Assembly (NCBI GenBank): GCA_015680685.1
Contig: MNCI01027315.1
Location: forward strand, 417,966-481,965
Length of the DNA: 64,000 nucleotides
DNA from: Gnetum montanum
Lineage: Eukaryota > Streptophyta > Gnetopsida > Gnetales > Gnetaceae
Direction: 5' to 3'
The notes beneath the pieces were generated by a model. The model saw only the letters and a program-made list of their open reading frames with translations, was not told where the DNA came from and did not search any database. Position 1 is the stretch's first letter; every line of letters starts with the position of its first letter. The translations under genes were made by a program, and so were the position numbers. This document shows, in pieces, positions 11,440 through 22,269 of this stretch.

Positions 11440-12246
11440 TGATGAATCATGTTTTAACTAGCTCTGATATTGGATATCTAATATCGGAGCCCAAGATGTG
11501 ATGTCAAATATCTGATATCATAGGGTATATGTTGGCCTATAAATATGGCACTTGGGCTCACGATTCTGATATCAGTTTTTGTCATAGATAGTGAAGCTCT
11601 TGCAATTTGTTTTCTTCAGAGTTAGAATATTTTTTGAGTGCCCGCAACAGGAGTCTAAGTGTGTACAAATCTTTGTTCGAGCATTGATGTACTTAAGCAC
11701 AATAGTGTGACAGGAATAAAAACAAATCCTTTTGATAATCCTTGCAACACCGAGAATAGATTAAATTTTCCTTGATGCATTTAATATGCATGCACTTCAC
11801 TTTAATGCACTTTAATCAAGCAATTAATTTCTAGTTTTTAATGAACACATACGTGTAGCACTTGGTAATCTAGAAACGCTTAACATTTGGTAGCCTAGTA
11901 GCAATATACATGTCCAAGATGTGTCTAGAAAGTGGAAACAGGTACTTGTGTTAGGCTAGCTAGGCAGTAGATGAATTAAATCTTAAATTTCTCTACCTTT
12001 CATTCTTGATGTAGGTGATTAAATTCAGATAACATAAAATGATAAAAATCATGTACCTCAATTACACTTAAACCATATCCTTAAGCTTCACAAGTGTAGT
12101 TGGGAAGACAAGGATTGTTCCAATTAGATTTCATGTCTTAGAACCAGTGTACTTAAGAACTTAAGGTTTGCAGAATTCGACTAGATCATGTGTGAATGCC
12201 TTAGTGATTCGTATGGTTGGGTGCAGGGGTACCTCATCACTCATCA
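11440..12246 (+). mobile_element. Athila-like LTR D
   Basis: It begins TGATGAATCATG after the polypurine tract and ends ACTCATCA; about 807 bp, against 814 bp for the LTRs of the element at 16238. U3 carries GATATC-type palindromes (11468-11540). A TATA-like CTATAAATAT lies at 11539-11548, and TTTGTTCGAGCATTG at about 11672 is the R-region word of the family. It is preceded by its element's tail, so it is a 3' or solo-derived LTR. Sequence after it only vaguely resembles a primer site. Confidence 0.65.
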
Positions 12247-12284
12247 CTAACGTAGGTTATGCCTATATAAATGTGCTCACCACT

Positions 12285-13034
12285 TACATTTATGACACTT
12301 TTGATCATTATTGTAGCCATGCTCTTGTTGTTTCTCCTTTTGAGAGTTAGATAATTTTCCATCTAAGTGCCTACAGTGTGGATTTAAGAGATTATATGGT
12401 GCTAAATTTGAGTGCCTACGTACCTGAATGCATTAGCATGAACGACAATAAAGTTGAGATTTCCTACATCCATTGCAACACTTAGACTAGTTTACTCTTT
12501 ACATTCAACACTCTACTTTTTATGCAATTTACATTTATGGATTTAAATAATTAATGCAATTAATCATAACTATGTGAGTACAAGTACTTTAAGCATAACA
12601 TATTGCACTTGGTAATCCTAGTAGTGGATATTTGGTATACCCAGTAATAGCCACTTAGTAACCCAATAGCATTAATATTAGTTCAAGATATGTATGAAAA
12701 ATGGAATAGATACCCTACATTCTGGTTAGTTACTAGATTAGCTGATTAGTTAGATAGTTAATTATTAAACCTTTATTCACTCATCTAGCTGTTAGGATAA
12801 TAATATATACAAAAGAACTTATAAAAATATACATCTTGTGCCTTAACTCATACTTAACCATACATACTGATAACACACAATATGAGTTAGGAAGATAATA
12901 ATTGTACAACTCCATGATTCATTCTTTATGACTATAGGCAAACTTAGGAGGCTAAGTCTACGAAATTTGATCAGATCGCTAGTGAACGCTTATGATTCAT
13001 ATGGTTGGGCATAGGGGATACTTACCACTCATCA
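12285..13034 (+). mobile_element. Athila-like LTR E, U3-truncated
   Basis: From about 12330 (CTCCTTTTGAGAGTTAGA) through GACAATAAAGTTGAGA at about 12450 and the GCACTTGGTAATCC block at about 12605, to TTACCACTCATCA at 13034, the order matches the R/U5 part of the 16238 LTR. The U3 start is missing. The 13035-13060 sequence after it is not a convincing primer site, so this may be a 3' LTR or recombined fragment. Confidence 0.55.
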
Positions 13035-13639
13035 ACCTCATTGGTATGAAAGCATATTTTTACCATATAAGAGAGCTAGATAAGATGAAGTATTCCTATA
13101 CTCTAGTGAATAAATATTGATATTCTATAAAGAATTTTTAATCATAAAAAAATCATTTACAAAAGTGCATGTTAAGGAATTGCATATCTTGATCATTAAT
13201 TGAAATTTCCTATAATATTCCTTTGCATATTATAATGCAAATTATACAAAAGAAGGTTTGTAGCAATAATAAAAAGATAGGAAAATAACCCATACATCTA
13301 GGTATGATAAATATTAATCATCTAGGTAATGACCCTTTATCCTTAGCACATATAGCCAAAATAATATGTTGGAAGAACTTGTGTAAAACATAACTGTATA
13401 TTAAGCCTATATTTGTAAGATAGTCTATCCCTTAATAATAATAGCTTTGTTGGTTAAAGTATATGACTTGTTGTTGTGAAAGTTACCGATTCAATTTTAA
13501 TAAGTATGTTAAAAATAATGTGGATTATTAAAGAGAAAGGAGAAAGAAGGGGAATAGCGGGTGGCTGATAGAAGTGTTATTAGAATTGAAATTAGATATT
13601 GGAAGAGGAGAAGAAGATTGTGGGATGTGAGGATGGAAA
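13035..13639. other. Unassigned AT-rich spacer
   Basis: No coding domain, LTR end or SINE box was recognised in this stretch. Confidence 0.5.
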
Positions 13640-13797
13640 TGTTGGAACTCAAAATAATTGAAATATAAGTACACCCTAGTATATATAGTCCAATTAGAAC
13701 TTTATAACATAGCATTACCCACCAGAATCAAACCCATAACTTGGACTTTTCAAATCAAGAGTTGTAGTACTAGGCTAACACCTCCATGTTAGCCAAC
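13640..13797 (-). repeat. tRNA-derived SINE, family 1, copy 1
   Basis: On the minus strand it starts GGAGGTGTTAGCCTAGTAC, containing an RNA polymerase III A-box match (TAGCCTAGTAC against TRGYNNARNNG), followed about 40 bases later by GGGTTTGATTC, close to the B box GGTTYGANNC. A conserved tail follows (TTATAAAGTTCTAATTGGACTATAT). Related copies lie at 13798, 15675, 26689, 31605, 35640 and 58945. Confidence 0.6.
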
Positions 13798-13925
13798 ACA
13801 AAACTTTTATAGAACTAAAATAGAACTTTATAATTCAACACTATCCATTGGAATCAAACCCATAACTTGAAGTAACTAAATCAAAAGTCTTACTACTACA
13901 CTAACACCTCATTATGGAGTGTTAA
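13798..13925 (-). repeat. tRNA-derived SINE, family 1, copy 2
   Basis: Minus-strand copy starting GAGGTGTTAGTGTAGTAGT, with B-box-like GGGTTTGATTCC and the same tail. It lies directly next to copy 1 in the same orientation. Confidence 0.6.
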
Positions 13926-14178
13926 GATAAGATGTAGATGTAAATTTTATAAAAAAAATTTGTGTGGTCATGATGTGTAATAATTATAAAATGGAAAGCC
14001 ATTCATGGAGAAATAACTAATTAATCCCAAAACTTGATGTTATATGGAAAAATACCCAACAAGTATCTGTATGATTGGGTGTTGAAAATATAAATTATTT
14101 GACTATATGTACCTCCCAGAGATATAGAAAACTAAAGTATTTGTAAGATTGATTATTCATGATTAGTTAATTTATTTT

Positions 14179-14447
14179 AGGATTGACACCCCCTTCCCAT
14201 CATTAGTTAATTTCATTTTTAGTATATTATTATGAAAATTTTTTATTGTTTCTAAAACATTAAGGTCTTCCCATCCATACTTATCTTTAGCATATGAAAA
14301 TTATTTTTCCTTAATTTCCTCTTTGTGAAAGTGAAAACTCATTTTCATATATGTTTTGGGGAAAGGCAGGGGGCCCAAGGGCGGGGGGTGGGGGGTGTGT
14401 GTTGTGGGGGCAAAGGGAGGGGGTGGGGGAAGGAAAGGGGGTGTCAA
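14179..14447. repeat. Inverted repeat enclosing a G-rich tract
   Basis: TTGACACCCCCTTCCC at 14179-14194 is mirrored by GGAAAGGGGGTGTCAA at 14432-14447, so about 270 bases could fold as a hairpin. Inside, 14356-14441 is a strand-biased run with more than eight G-tracts of three or more, a strong G-quadruplex candidate on the plus strand. It could be a MITE-like element or a replication-slippage product; no target duplication was confirmed. Confidence 0.5.
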
Positions 14448-14559
14448 ACTGAAAAAAAAAGAATAATAATATAAGAAAAATTCAAAGTACATTAGATCAT
14501 CAAAGAAATAGTCTAAAGAAAAAGCCCAATGCTTTTGGAAATGCCTTTTTAGATTTTCA

Positions 14560-14640
14560 TCCTTATAACCAATCCTGAAATACCTCCTTTCTGGATAGGA
14601 AAAGGATTAGACCTTGCCCTGATTCAAAAGCATCTAGTTG
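14560..14640 (-). repeat. Dispersed repeat family 4, inverted fragment
   Basis: The reverse complement resembles 15540-15620 and 8695-8770 (GGGCAAGG.CTAATCCTTTT, then CTATCC). It is inverted relative to the copy that follows it. Confidence 0.45.
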
Positions 14641-15034
14641 GACAAGATGCCTAGAAATGGACATCTAGAATTTGAAATAATTTTTAACCAAGGATTAATG
14701 ATATCATTATTAGTAATCAACATCCTTTTTTTACTTCATTTCTTTAGAAGTGGGTTTACTCACTTATTCTTTATTCTGTTTGAAAGCTTCATTCTATAGT
14801 TATTTTCCAATAACAAAAGATTAATTATGATCTATCTTCATGAATTAGGTATCATAGTTTCAAATATAACTATGCCAATGCTAATCCTAAGCTCAGATAT
14901 GAAAGGAGGAGGGTTACTGTCAGGTTGGCAGTTGAATGTAAAACCTTGCCAAATCTCATGGATGAGTTTCTTTTTTAGGTTTTGTAGATGCTAGCGAATT
15001 TCCTAGATGCAATGCATAGTAGCCACATGATTAA

Positions 15035-15165
15035 AGATAATTTGAAGAAACTTCAAATAAACAAAGATATAGCTATTCATTAAGGTAAATGATGAAAAAG
15101 AACTCATGTAGCTAACCCCATTTTGTTGGGACAAGGCTAGGATGATGACGATGATGATTTTCAAA
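15035..15165 (+). repeat. SINE family 3 copy with GATGATGAT tail
   Basis: This aligns with the minus-strand element at 26498-26670: TTTGAAGAAA, CAAATAAACAAA, AAAAGAACTCATGTAG, CCCCATTTT.TTGGGACAAGG, then a GAT-rich 3' tail. The tail motif (CCCCATTTTRTTGGGAYAAGGCTN plus a GAT run) is common in short plant retroposons as known generally. Confidence 0.55.
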
Positions 15166-15189
15166 GATGCTTTTTTTTTCATAGGAAGA

Positions 15190-15345
15190 ATCACTTGGAG
15201 TGATGGTGAGGTACTTGTTTCTCAAGTTGTAAGATTTGGGTTTGAGGTTGGACATAGCCACCTGAAAGATATTAGATTTTCACTCATTGATCACCCCTCC
15301 TAGGACCCCGCCTTGGTGGGATGAGCATTAAGGCTTTGGATGATG
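15190..15345 (+). repeat. tRNA-derived SINE, family 2, copy 1
   Basis: It carries a tRNA-like start (TGATGGTGAGGTACTTG, then TTCTCAAGT) and a B-box-like TGGGTTTGAGGTTGGAC. It ends with a CCGCCTTGGTGGGATGAGC stem-like tail. The inverse-oriented relative at 33465-33600 shares all these words. Confidence 0.5.
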
Positions 15346-15674
15346 ATCCCTTTTTTCATACTAATTTATTTTTTTTGTAAGATTAATTTCCTTTTATTTT
15401 GTGGGCTTAAGTTGATAAAATTTTCAAGTTTTTTTGTAATTTTCTTCTTAATTTTGATTGTTACATTCTTCTTCTTCTTCTTCTTTTAGAGAGAGTATTA
15501 TTCTTCTTTGTACAAGAAATCTTTTAGTAAGAAGCAAAAACCTATGAGGGTACTTCTAAATGAGGGCAAGGCTTGATCCTTTTACTATCCTAGAAAGAAT
15601 GTTTTCCAAAATTGGTTGTAAGGATAAAAACCTAAAAATGCATCCCTATAACTCTTGATTTTGGGATAAGGTTT

Positions 15675-15835
15675 TTCAAGATGAGGTGTTAACCTAGTGC
15701 TAGGACTTTTACTTTGGAAATTTCAAGTTATGGGTTTGATTTTGATGAGTAATGTTGAGTTACAAAGTTTTAATTTGAGTATGTGTATTAAGGGTAAATA
15801 TTATTTAAAAATAATTTTTTGGTTCCTCCATTCCC
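15675..15835 (+). repeat. tRNA-derived SINE, family 1, copy 3
   Basis: GATGAGGTGTTAACCTAGTGCTA, B-box-like GGGTTTGATTTT, then TACAAAGTTTTAATTTGAGTATG and a TAAGGGTAAATATTATTT tail. The tail also occurs, inverted, at 26689-26720. Confidence 0.55.
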
Positions 15836-16237
15836 ATCCAATGTTTAAAACAAATATTAAATACTGATTTTTAAATATGTTTAAGGAGATGCTAAATTAT
15901 AAGAGGGAGTTCACTTTCAAATAATTAATAAAGAATGAGAATGATTGAAAACACCAATATTAAGGACCATAGAAACCATTGCTAAATCAAAAAATTCTAC
16001 CAACAAAAAAATGTTTGACAGATAATATGCCTAGATAGCATCCAATCCTAGATCTTTCCAAATTAGATTAAAATAACTCAAAAAACTTGAGGAACAAGGT
16101 AAATAACCCAAAATTTGCACAAAAACATGCATTTCAAAAATTTCCTAAGTAATAGATTCATATAAATCATGAGGGAACTCATAGAATGACAAAGAAGTGG
16201 TGAATCAGCTTAAAGGATCACTTACTAATTTTAGCGA
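15836..16237. other. Unassigned AT-rich spacer before the Athila-like element
   Basis: No supported feature. The last five bases (AGCGA, 16233-16237) are the left target-site duplication of the element that follows. Confidence 0.5.
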
Positions 16238-17051
16238 TGATGAGCCGCGATATTGCATTCACAATATCAGGTCCCCAATATCGGAGCCTACCATGCAATG
16301 TCGGATACTTGATATCAAGACCTGTCTCCTTGCCTATAACTAAGAGGCAGGCACACTTGGTTTGCAATAGATTAGTTAGTTCCTTAGCCAAACTCTTTCC
16401 CTTTCTCCCTCTCAGAGTTATAATTATTTCTGCGTGCCCACAGTAAGAGTCATAAAGTGTATGGATCTTTATTCGAGCATTGTGTACTTGAGCATACCTT
16501 GTGTACGACAATAAAGACGAACTTTGTGATAAACCTTGTAGCATTCAGAATAGATTAATTAATGTTAATTATAGTTATTTAATTCTTTCCTAATTAATTA
16601 ATGATCTCTCTCATCCTATAACTCTCCTAAGTAAGCACACTCAGTACGATCACTTCGAGCATGCGTGTGACACTTGGTAACCTAGTGACGATCAGCATTT
16701 GGTAATCCCAATAGTATTGTACTGGTTCAGGATGTGTACGGCAAGTGAAAATGGATGCTGGTGTTAGGATTAGTTAAATTAGATTAGTTAATTTAGATTA
16801 GCTACTTATTTATCTCTCTCCTCCCCTTGTAGCACTAGGACATAAAAACAAAAAAAGTATAAAAATCATATGCCTCAAGTTTACTTAACCATACAATTGT
16901 GACATACAAGTAAGCTTGGGAAGACAACGATTGACTAACTTGTCCTTGTTCCACAAAGGCACGTAAGCACTTAGTCCTTGGAATTCGACTGGATCATGCA
17001 TGTACGCTCATATTCGTATGGTTGAGCATAGGGATACCTTGCCACTCATCA
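16238..17051 (+). mobile_element. 5' LTR of Athila-like element G
   Basis: Starts TGATGAGCCGCGATATTGC and ends GCCACTCATCA. U3 holds decayed CGATATCG-type palindromes, and a TATA-like CTATAAC lies at 16334. The R-like region has TTTATTCGAGCATTG and an AATAAAG signal near 16510. U5 ends next to the primer site. The 3' LTR has the same length. Confidence 0.85.
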
Positions 17052-17052
17052 T

Positions 17053-17071
17053 TAGCGCTGTTGCCAGGGAC
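17053..17071 (+). promoter_or_regulatory. Primer-binding site, tRNA-Asp type
   Basis: TAGCGCTGTTGCCAGGGAC, one base after the LTR, matches the complement of the plant tRNA-Asp 3' end (TGGCGCCGTTGCCGGGGAT) at most positions; the differences are mainly CpG-decay type. It primes minus-strand DNA synthesis. Confidence 0.75.
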
Positions 17072-17192
17072 TTTGTTGTTTATGTGCTAATTAGAACTTA
17101 GGAAATCTTTCACATCATTGGAATAAACCCTTAGGGTTGGTTAAAGAAAATAATAATAATATATAATAATACATTGCACACTGAATCAACAA

Positions 17193-19480
17193 TTATGTCT
17201 CCTTCTTTGTACAAAAGTGCTTCACCACCTAGGTCTGATACAGGAAACAATCAAAGGCGTAGTACACATGATGTTGATTCGCCAGTACCCCAATAGTTTC
17301 ATGTGCTATATATTCATCCTGATGAGTATATATCAAACTTCACCTTTATCCTTCACTAGGATGAACAACTACGTTTGCGAGACTTAGAAGGTAACATGTT
17401 TGTTACCTCCTTATCACTCAGTCCCAAGCATGCTTCTTCGTGCTCTCACACGAATTGGCATGCAACACTTACATGCGGAATACATTGTGCATGAACGTAA
17501 CTCAAGGGAGTATCACCCCACAAAGGCACAACATCAAAGAAACTTACAATAGGAGAAACATCACAAGTCTCTGAAGGGTAAGTGGTCCCAGGATGTCCCA
17601 CACATCTTAAGTGAAAATGAGGCTCGTAAACTTGCCTTAGGAGGTTCCCCATGAAATGATGTTCCTCCCATTGACTTTGGCCAAGGGGTTGTGTATCAGA
17701 ACCTTCATTCAACCATCCATAACCTAGGTACTGATACCAATAAACATAAAAGGTCTAAAAAAGAAACACAACAGCATGATAAATATGGACATTCTAATCA
17801 CAACTACGATCAAGGTCGTGATTTTCGAAGGGAAGGTAGTAGGCACCAACATGGTGATGGTCCACCTTCCTCTTCACCTTCATCATCTCCTTCACCCTCT
17901 CCTTTAGGATCTAGATGCAATTACAAAGAAAAAAACCATGAGGATAAGGGTAGGCGAAATAGGAGTCATTGACAAAATAGTCGAGAAAGGGATGAGGGCA
18001 TTCTAGAGAATCACAACACGAAAGAAGGGAGAGTAGGGAACAACATAGGCATCATAGATGCCATAGACAGGATGATCACGATGAACCCTTACTCACTACA
18101 CGAAGTATGCTAGACATAACTGAGGTCGTTAGAATCCAAACAAGGTATCAAAAGGATAGTAGGATCAAGAGATTAGACATGAAAAATATCCCATGATTTG
18201 AAAGGGGATACAACGATGATCCTCAAAATTATCTACAAGAATTTCATGATGCATGTGCCTTACAAAACATAGAAAATGAATGGCAAAAATTAAAGTTGTT
18301 TCCATGAATGCTAATTAAAGAAGTGGAAAGCTGGTACCGGTCTTTAGAACCGGAATCCATTCGTAGGTGGAGTACCATGTTAGAATTGTTCAACAATAAG
18401 TACCAAATGTACTCCTAAGTGTCCAACCTACGAAAGCAAATCCAAGGATGGAAACAAGGAGGACATGAACCCTTGGATGCTGCCATGGGCTGATACTATG
18501 CATGTTACATCATTGCCTAGGCCATGGTTACTCATAGAGGGATCAACTACACCATCTCGTAGATGGGCTTAGGCATGAAACATGAAGAACCCTTGGGACT
18601 TATGCCTAAGGAAGATTATTTGAGCTTAGGACCCATCAAGTTCAAAGATTGTTGGAGCAATTTCTAAAGAGGAAGGTGAGCTAAAGAAAAGAGAGAGTGC
18701 GGAGAAATATAACAGAGATCCTTCCCTTCGAAGGAAGGAAGTAAGATTTTGTAAGGATGAAGAAGAGTCACCACTTGAAGAAATGATGAATAGGAAAACT
18801 TTGCCTATTCAAAAGTTGGAATCAGAAGTATTGGCAAAGGTAGACCAAATGTGGGACTCCCTAGATGATAGATTTCAAACAGTTCTTAAAATAGTAGAGG
18901 AGTTTAGGAAGTAAGGTAGTGATCATGAAAAGAGAAAAAAGAGAGAAGCTAAATATGCACATAACAAAGGTAAGGGAAAAGTTACCATGATTGAAGAGGT
19001 TGTGGATTTGGATACAGACAATGATAGTGGATGTGAGATTTGCCAATATTACCATCCTAAGGGATGTTGCCCTATAATCTCACATCTACAGGAGTCTGGG
19101 AGTGTATGCACTCAACCCATGATTAAATAGAAGGTAAACACCTCGAAGGTTATCTTATCCTCAAGGTAACCCAAGACAGTTCTACCAACCCTTAACGTAT
19201 TATCCAAGTGGAACTCCACCATAGCCGATTGAGCAATATCAACAATGACAGCATCCACAATCATGGGGAATGCCACCACTAGGGCAACAGTATCCTTACT
19301 GGCAACCTGACTTGTATGGAAATTACGTGCAACAGCCAATCTCTCCACATGACTCTACTGGTCACATCACTCCTCAACCTCACTACCAAGCCCGTGAGTA
19401 CTATAGGACTCCTTCTCCTAGGGGTGATGTTTCTTAGACATACTATCATTCTCATCTGACTACACTTCTTCCACCCATAT
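17193..19480 (+). pseudogene. gag of Athila-like element G
   Basis: ATG at 17193 opens an N-terminal part with ISNFTFILH..EQLRLRDLEGNMF-like residues (about 17320-17400). A hydrophilic spacer rich in His, Asp, Arg and Ser follows (17740-17990). The gag core lies at 18190-18500 (F.GY.DDPQNYLQEFHDAC, then SWYRSLEPESIRRWSTMLE.FNNKY). A C-terminal block has a CEICQYYHPKGCCP cysteine/histidine cluster at about 19030-19075. A Pro/Gln/Tyr-rich tail runs to 19480 (QQYPYWQPDLYGNYVQQ). Stops occur within the core (for example TGA after LFP at about 18305) and frame changes are frequent. It would form the particle. It is the template by which remnants A, B and C were identified. Confidence 0.75.
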
Positions 19481-19924
19481 CTCCATTACCACCTACTCCA
19501 GCTATGCAGGGTGAACTCCCTGCCAACCGCAGTAACGTAACGCTACAAGGACTGTTAACTCTCAATCTACCATTGGTTCTGACAACCACATGAAGAAAAG
19601 ACCTTTCTTCAAAACCAATAGTCCAACTAACCCCTTGTAACCACAAGCGACTAATCCTTTAGATGCCTCATTACCATTCAAAACTTCGAAACTCCATTCA
19701 GGCCAAACACCATGCCCAATGCATATAGTCATGTTAACCCATGCTATCACTAATTGGATTAAGGCTAGCCATCTTCCTAGGAAATTTTCTGATCTGGAAG
19801 TCCTCTTATATATTTACAAATCGTTGGGAATGAGTTGTACAAAGCTCTTTGGATTCAAGTTTTGGTGTCAACCTAATCTCTCAAGAAATGTACAAAGCCT
19901 AGAACCTACCTCCACTAAAAAAGA

Positions 19925-20232
19925 GTAACATTCATTTAGAGTTGGCTAACTAGTCCATCACTGTCCCATTAGGGCTAGTGGAGGAGATTTTCATCATTGT
20001 TTGTGGGTGGTTGTATCTACCTGACTTCCTCATGATTCAAGTGAACAATGGTAAGGGGGACCTCCCAATCATAATGGGGAGAGCATGGCTAAGCACAATT
20101 GACATGCGCCTAGGAATCTGTGATCTTTCCCTAGAAATATCAAAGAAAAATACGTTTGGAAAGATTGAGAAGAAGAAAGTTCCATGCATCGTGCACAGTG
20201 ACACAGGGTGTAATTGCGTGCAAAAGTCTTGA
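19925..20232 (+). pseudogene. Retropepsin-like protease of element G
   Basis: Residues around 19945-20150 read ...SITVPLGLVEEIFIIVCGW..LPDFLMIQV, then PIIMGRAWLSTIDM and LGICDLSLEI. This is the usual pattern of plant gypsy retropepsins (P.GIVEDV....F..DF.V.D....PLILGRPFL.T......G.L.L). The catalytic DSG-type region upstream (about 19800-19850) is too decayed to place. It would cleave the Gag-Pol polyprotein. One stop lies inside the N-terminal part. Confidence 0.65.
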
Positions 20233-20504
20233 TTTGTGCAAAGTTTAACATTGCTTGCATGCAATCAGTGTGCACAAGTGACTAATATACAAATATGCAT
20301 GTATGCAGCAGCCACAAGATAAGAAGACACCCAGTGGTTGATAGCTAATCAAGAGAGCAGTTCAACTATATGCATGGAACCAACTGAGGGTTTGACTTAT
20401 GCTTACATTTATAGCGTAGACACATTAGAGCAAGTCCATCACCAACTTCCAAGTCTTGACATTGAAAATATCAACTAGGAGAAGTTGGAAATCCTTGATA
20501 GGTT

Positions 20505-21420
20505 TAAATAGGAGCCCCTTGAGCTAAAACCATTGCCCACCGGTATGGAATACACGTTTCTTAAAAATGGAAAATCGGTAATTATTAATGCAAAGCTTGC
20601 TCCTCAACAAAAAGAAAGACTACTGAAGGTAATAAATAGGTGGTTGAAAGCCTTGCTTGGTCATATCCTAAATTAACAAGAATAGATCCTAGGATATGCC
20701 AACACAGAATTTACACCAACCCCTCCATGAAGCCTTGAAGACAACCATAGAGGCGATTGAACCCAAAGCTAAAGCAAGTGGTTAAGGAAGAAATTGAACA
20801 GCTTCTAAAAGTTGAGTTCATCTACACCATTGCTGATAGTGAATGGGTTAGTCCTTTAGTAAGTGTGCCAAAAAAGGGAGGTAAATGGAGGGTGTGTATA
20901 GACTTTAGGTTACTAAACATGGCAACATTCAAAGACCACTTTCTGTTGCCATTCGTTGACCAAGTCTTAGAAACCATTGCAGGGCATCACTACTATAGTT
21001 TTTTGGATGGATACAGTGGGTAAAACCAAATACAAATAGCCCTAGAAGACCAAGCTAAGACTACATTCACCAGTCCTTGGGGAACATTTTCATACAAACA
21101 GATGTCGTTTGGCTTGTGTAATGCCCCTACAACATTTCAACAATTAGTTCTAAGCATCTTCCAGCAGCAAATAGGAAACGGTGTGAAGGTCTTCATGGAT
21201 GACTTCTCTGCTTATGGAGAAAAATTTGATCAAGCCTTGGACCGATTAGAGCAAGTACTAAAACAATGTGTAGAAACCAACTTAAGGCTCAACTGACAAA
21301 AAAGCCATTTAATGGTCCAAGAAGGCATTGTACTAGAGCATAATATTTCACAAACAAGGATAGAGGTAGAGTAGACCTTGAAAAGATTAAAGTTATCCAA
21401 GGAATCACCCAGCAACCTGA
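20505..21420 (+). pseudogene. Reverse transcriptase of element G
   Basis: The N-terminal lead (20515-20660) reads LELKPLP.GMEYTFL...SVIINAKLAPQQKERLL, as in Athila/Tat RTs. The core runs from NPKLKQVVKEEIEQLL (20757) through WVSPLVSVPKKGGKWR, CIDFRLLN and SFLDGYSG (20990-21020). After a stop where tyrosine is expected it continues QIQIALEDQAKTTFTSPWGTF and MSFGLCNAPTTFQ. The catalytic motif is VFMDDFS at about 21192. GIVLEHNIS follows near 21330. Stops at 21021, 21294 and beyond, with at least one frame shift, inactivate it. Confidence 0.8.
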
Positions 21421-21629
21421 AACTATAAAAGATATTTGGTCATTCCTTGGACACACTGGCTATTATAGACACTTTATTGAGAACTTTTCAAAGGTTGCAA
21501 AATTGTTGGTGGAACTATCGAAAAAGGACGTACCTTTCGAATAAACCAGGGAATGTGAACTAGCTTTTCAAACCTTAAACTAGAAGCTCATAGAAACACC
21601 TATTCTACAAGCTCCTGACTAGTCCGGGA

Positions 21630-22000
21630 CATTCCATATAATGATTGACACGTCCAACTTTTCTTTAGGAGATGTACTTACATAGTTAGATGACCAAAAA
21701 CATTCTTATTATATCCATTGTACAAGTAGAATTATTGCTGGTGCATAACTTAACTACAGTACAATAGAGAAAGAATTCATGGCTGTAGTGTTTGCACTAG
21801 AAAAATTTAGGCACTATGTATTAGCTTATAAGGTATTTATACATATAGATCATAGTGCAATTTGGTTCCTAATGAATAAACCAATGGTGAGCCCTCACAT
21901 CATACAATGGTTCGTAATCTTACAAGAGCTCAATCTTACGATGATTGATCATAAAGGCACTGAGAACGTAGTTGTTGATCATTTATCTCAATTACGATGG
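21630..22000 (+). pseudogene. RNase H of element G
   Basis: SYYIHCTSRIIAGA leads into LNYSTIEKEFMAVVFALEKFRHYVL (21740-21830), VFIHIDHSAIWFLMNK (21837-21880), then IQWFVILQELNLTMIDHKGTENVVVDHLSQL to about 21995. These are the standard RNase H blocks (TE KE, TDH, and ..DHLSR). The domain degrades template RNA during reverse transcription. A stop interrupts it at about 21746. Confidence 0.75.
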
Positions 22001-22269
22001 GAAAACAAAGAGGATGAGTATCCAATTTTTGATCATTTCCCTGATGAACTCCTCTTTGCAAGTGTAGTAACTAATCAATTGACCATGGAGACAAATTGGT
22101 ATAGTAGTATTCTCACCTCTCTCCTTACACAACAAACACCACAAGGGTTTGATGTTAAAAAGAAACAAAAATTTCTTCACTGAGCCAAGTATTTTATGGA
22201 AATCAATAGGCAACTTTACAAAGTATGTCCTGATGGCTTGGTCTAATGGTGTGTTTCCGATGTAGATCA

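Larger units (their letters stand above)
14745..15640 (+). repeat. Dispersed repeat family 4, copy 2, split by SINEs
   Basis: 14745-14870 and 15360-15640 are the two halves of the repeat seen uninterrupted at 8375-8780. The middle (about 15035-15345) holds a SINE of family 3 and one of family 2. A (CTT)n run lies at 15469-15487. Confidence 0.5.

Noticed and set aside
13035-13060. Initiator tRNA-Met primer site (TTGGTATGAAAGC) after LTR E
   Set aside because: The sibling LTRs use a tRNA-Asp-type site and the gap to the LTR end is wrong; likely chance.
14301-14492. Minus-strand frame coding a proline-rich peptide
   Set aside because: It is simply the complement of the G-rich tract; no start context or domain.
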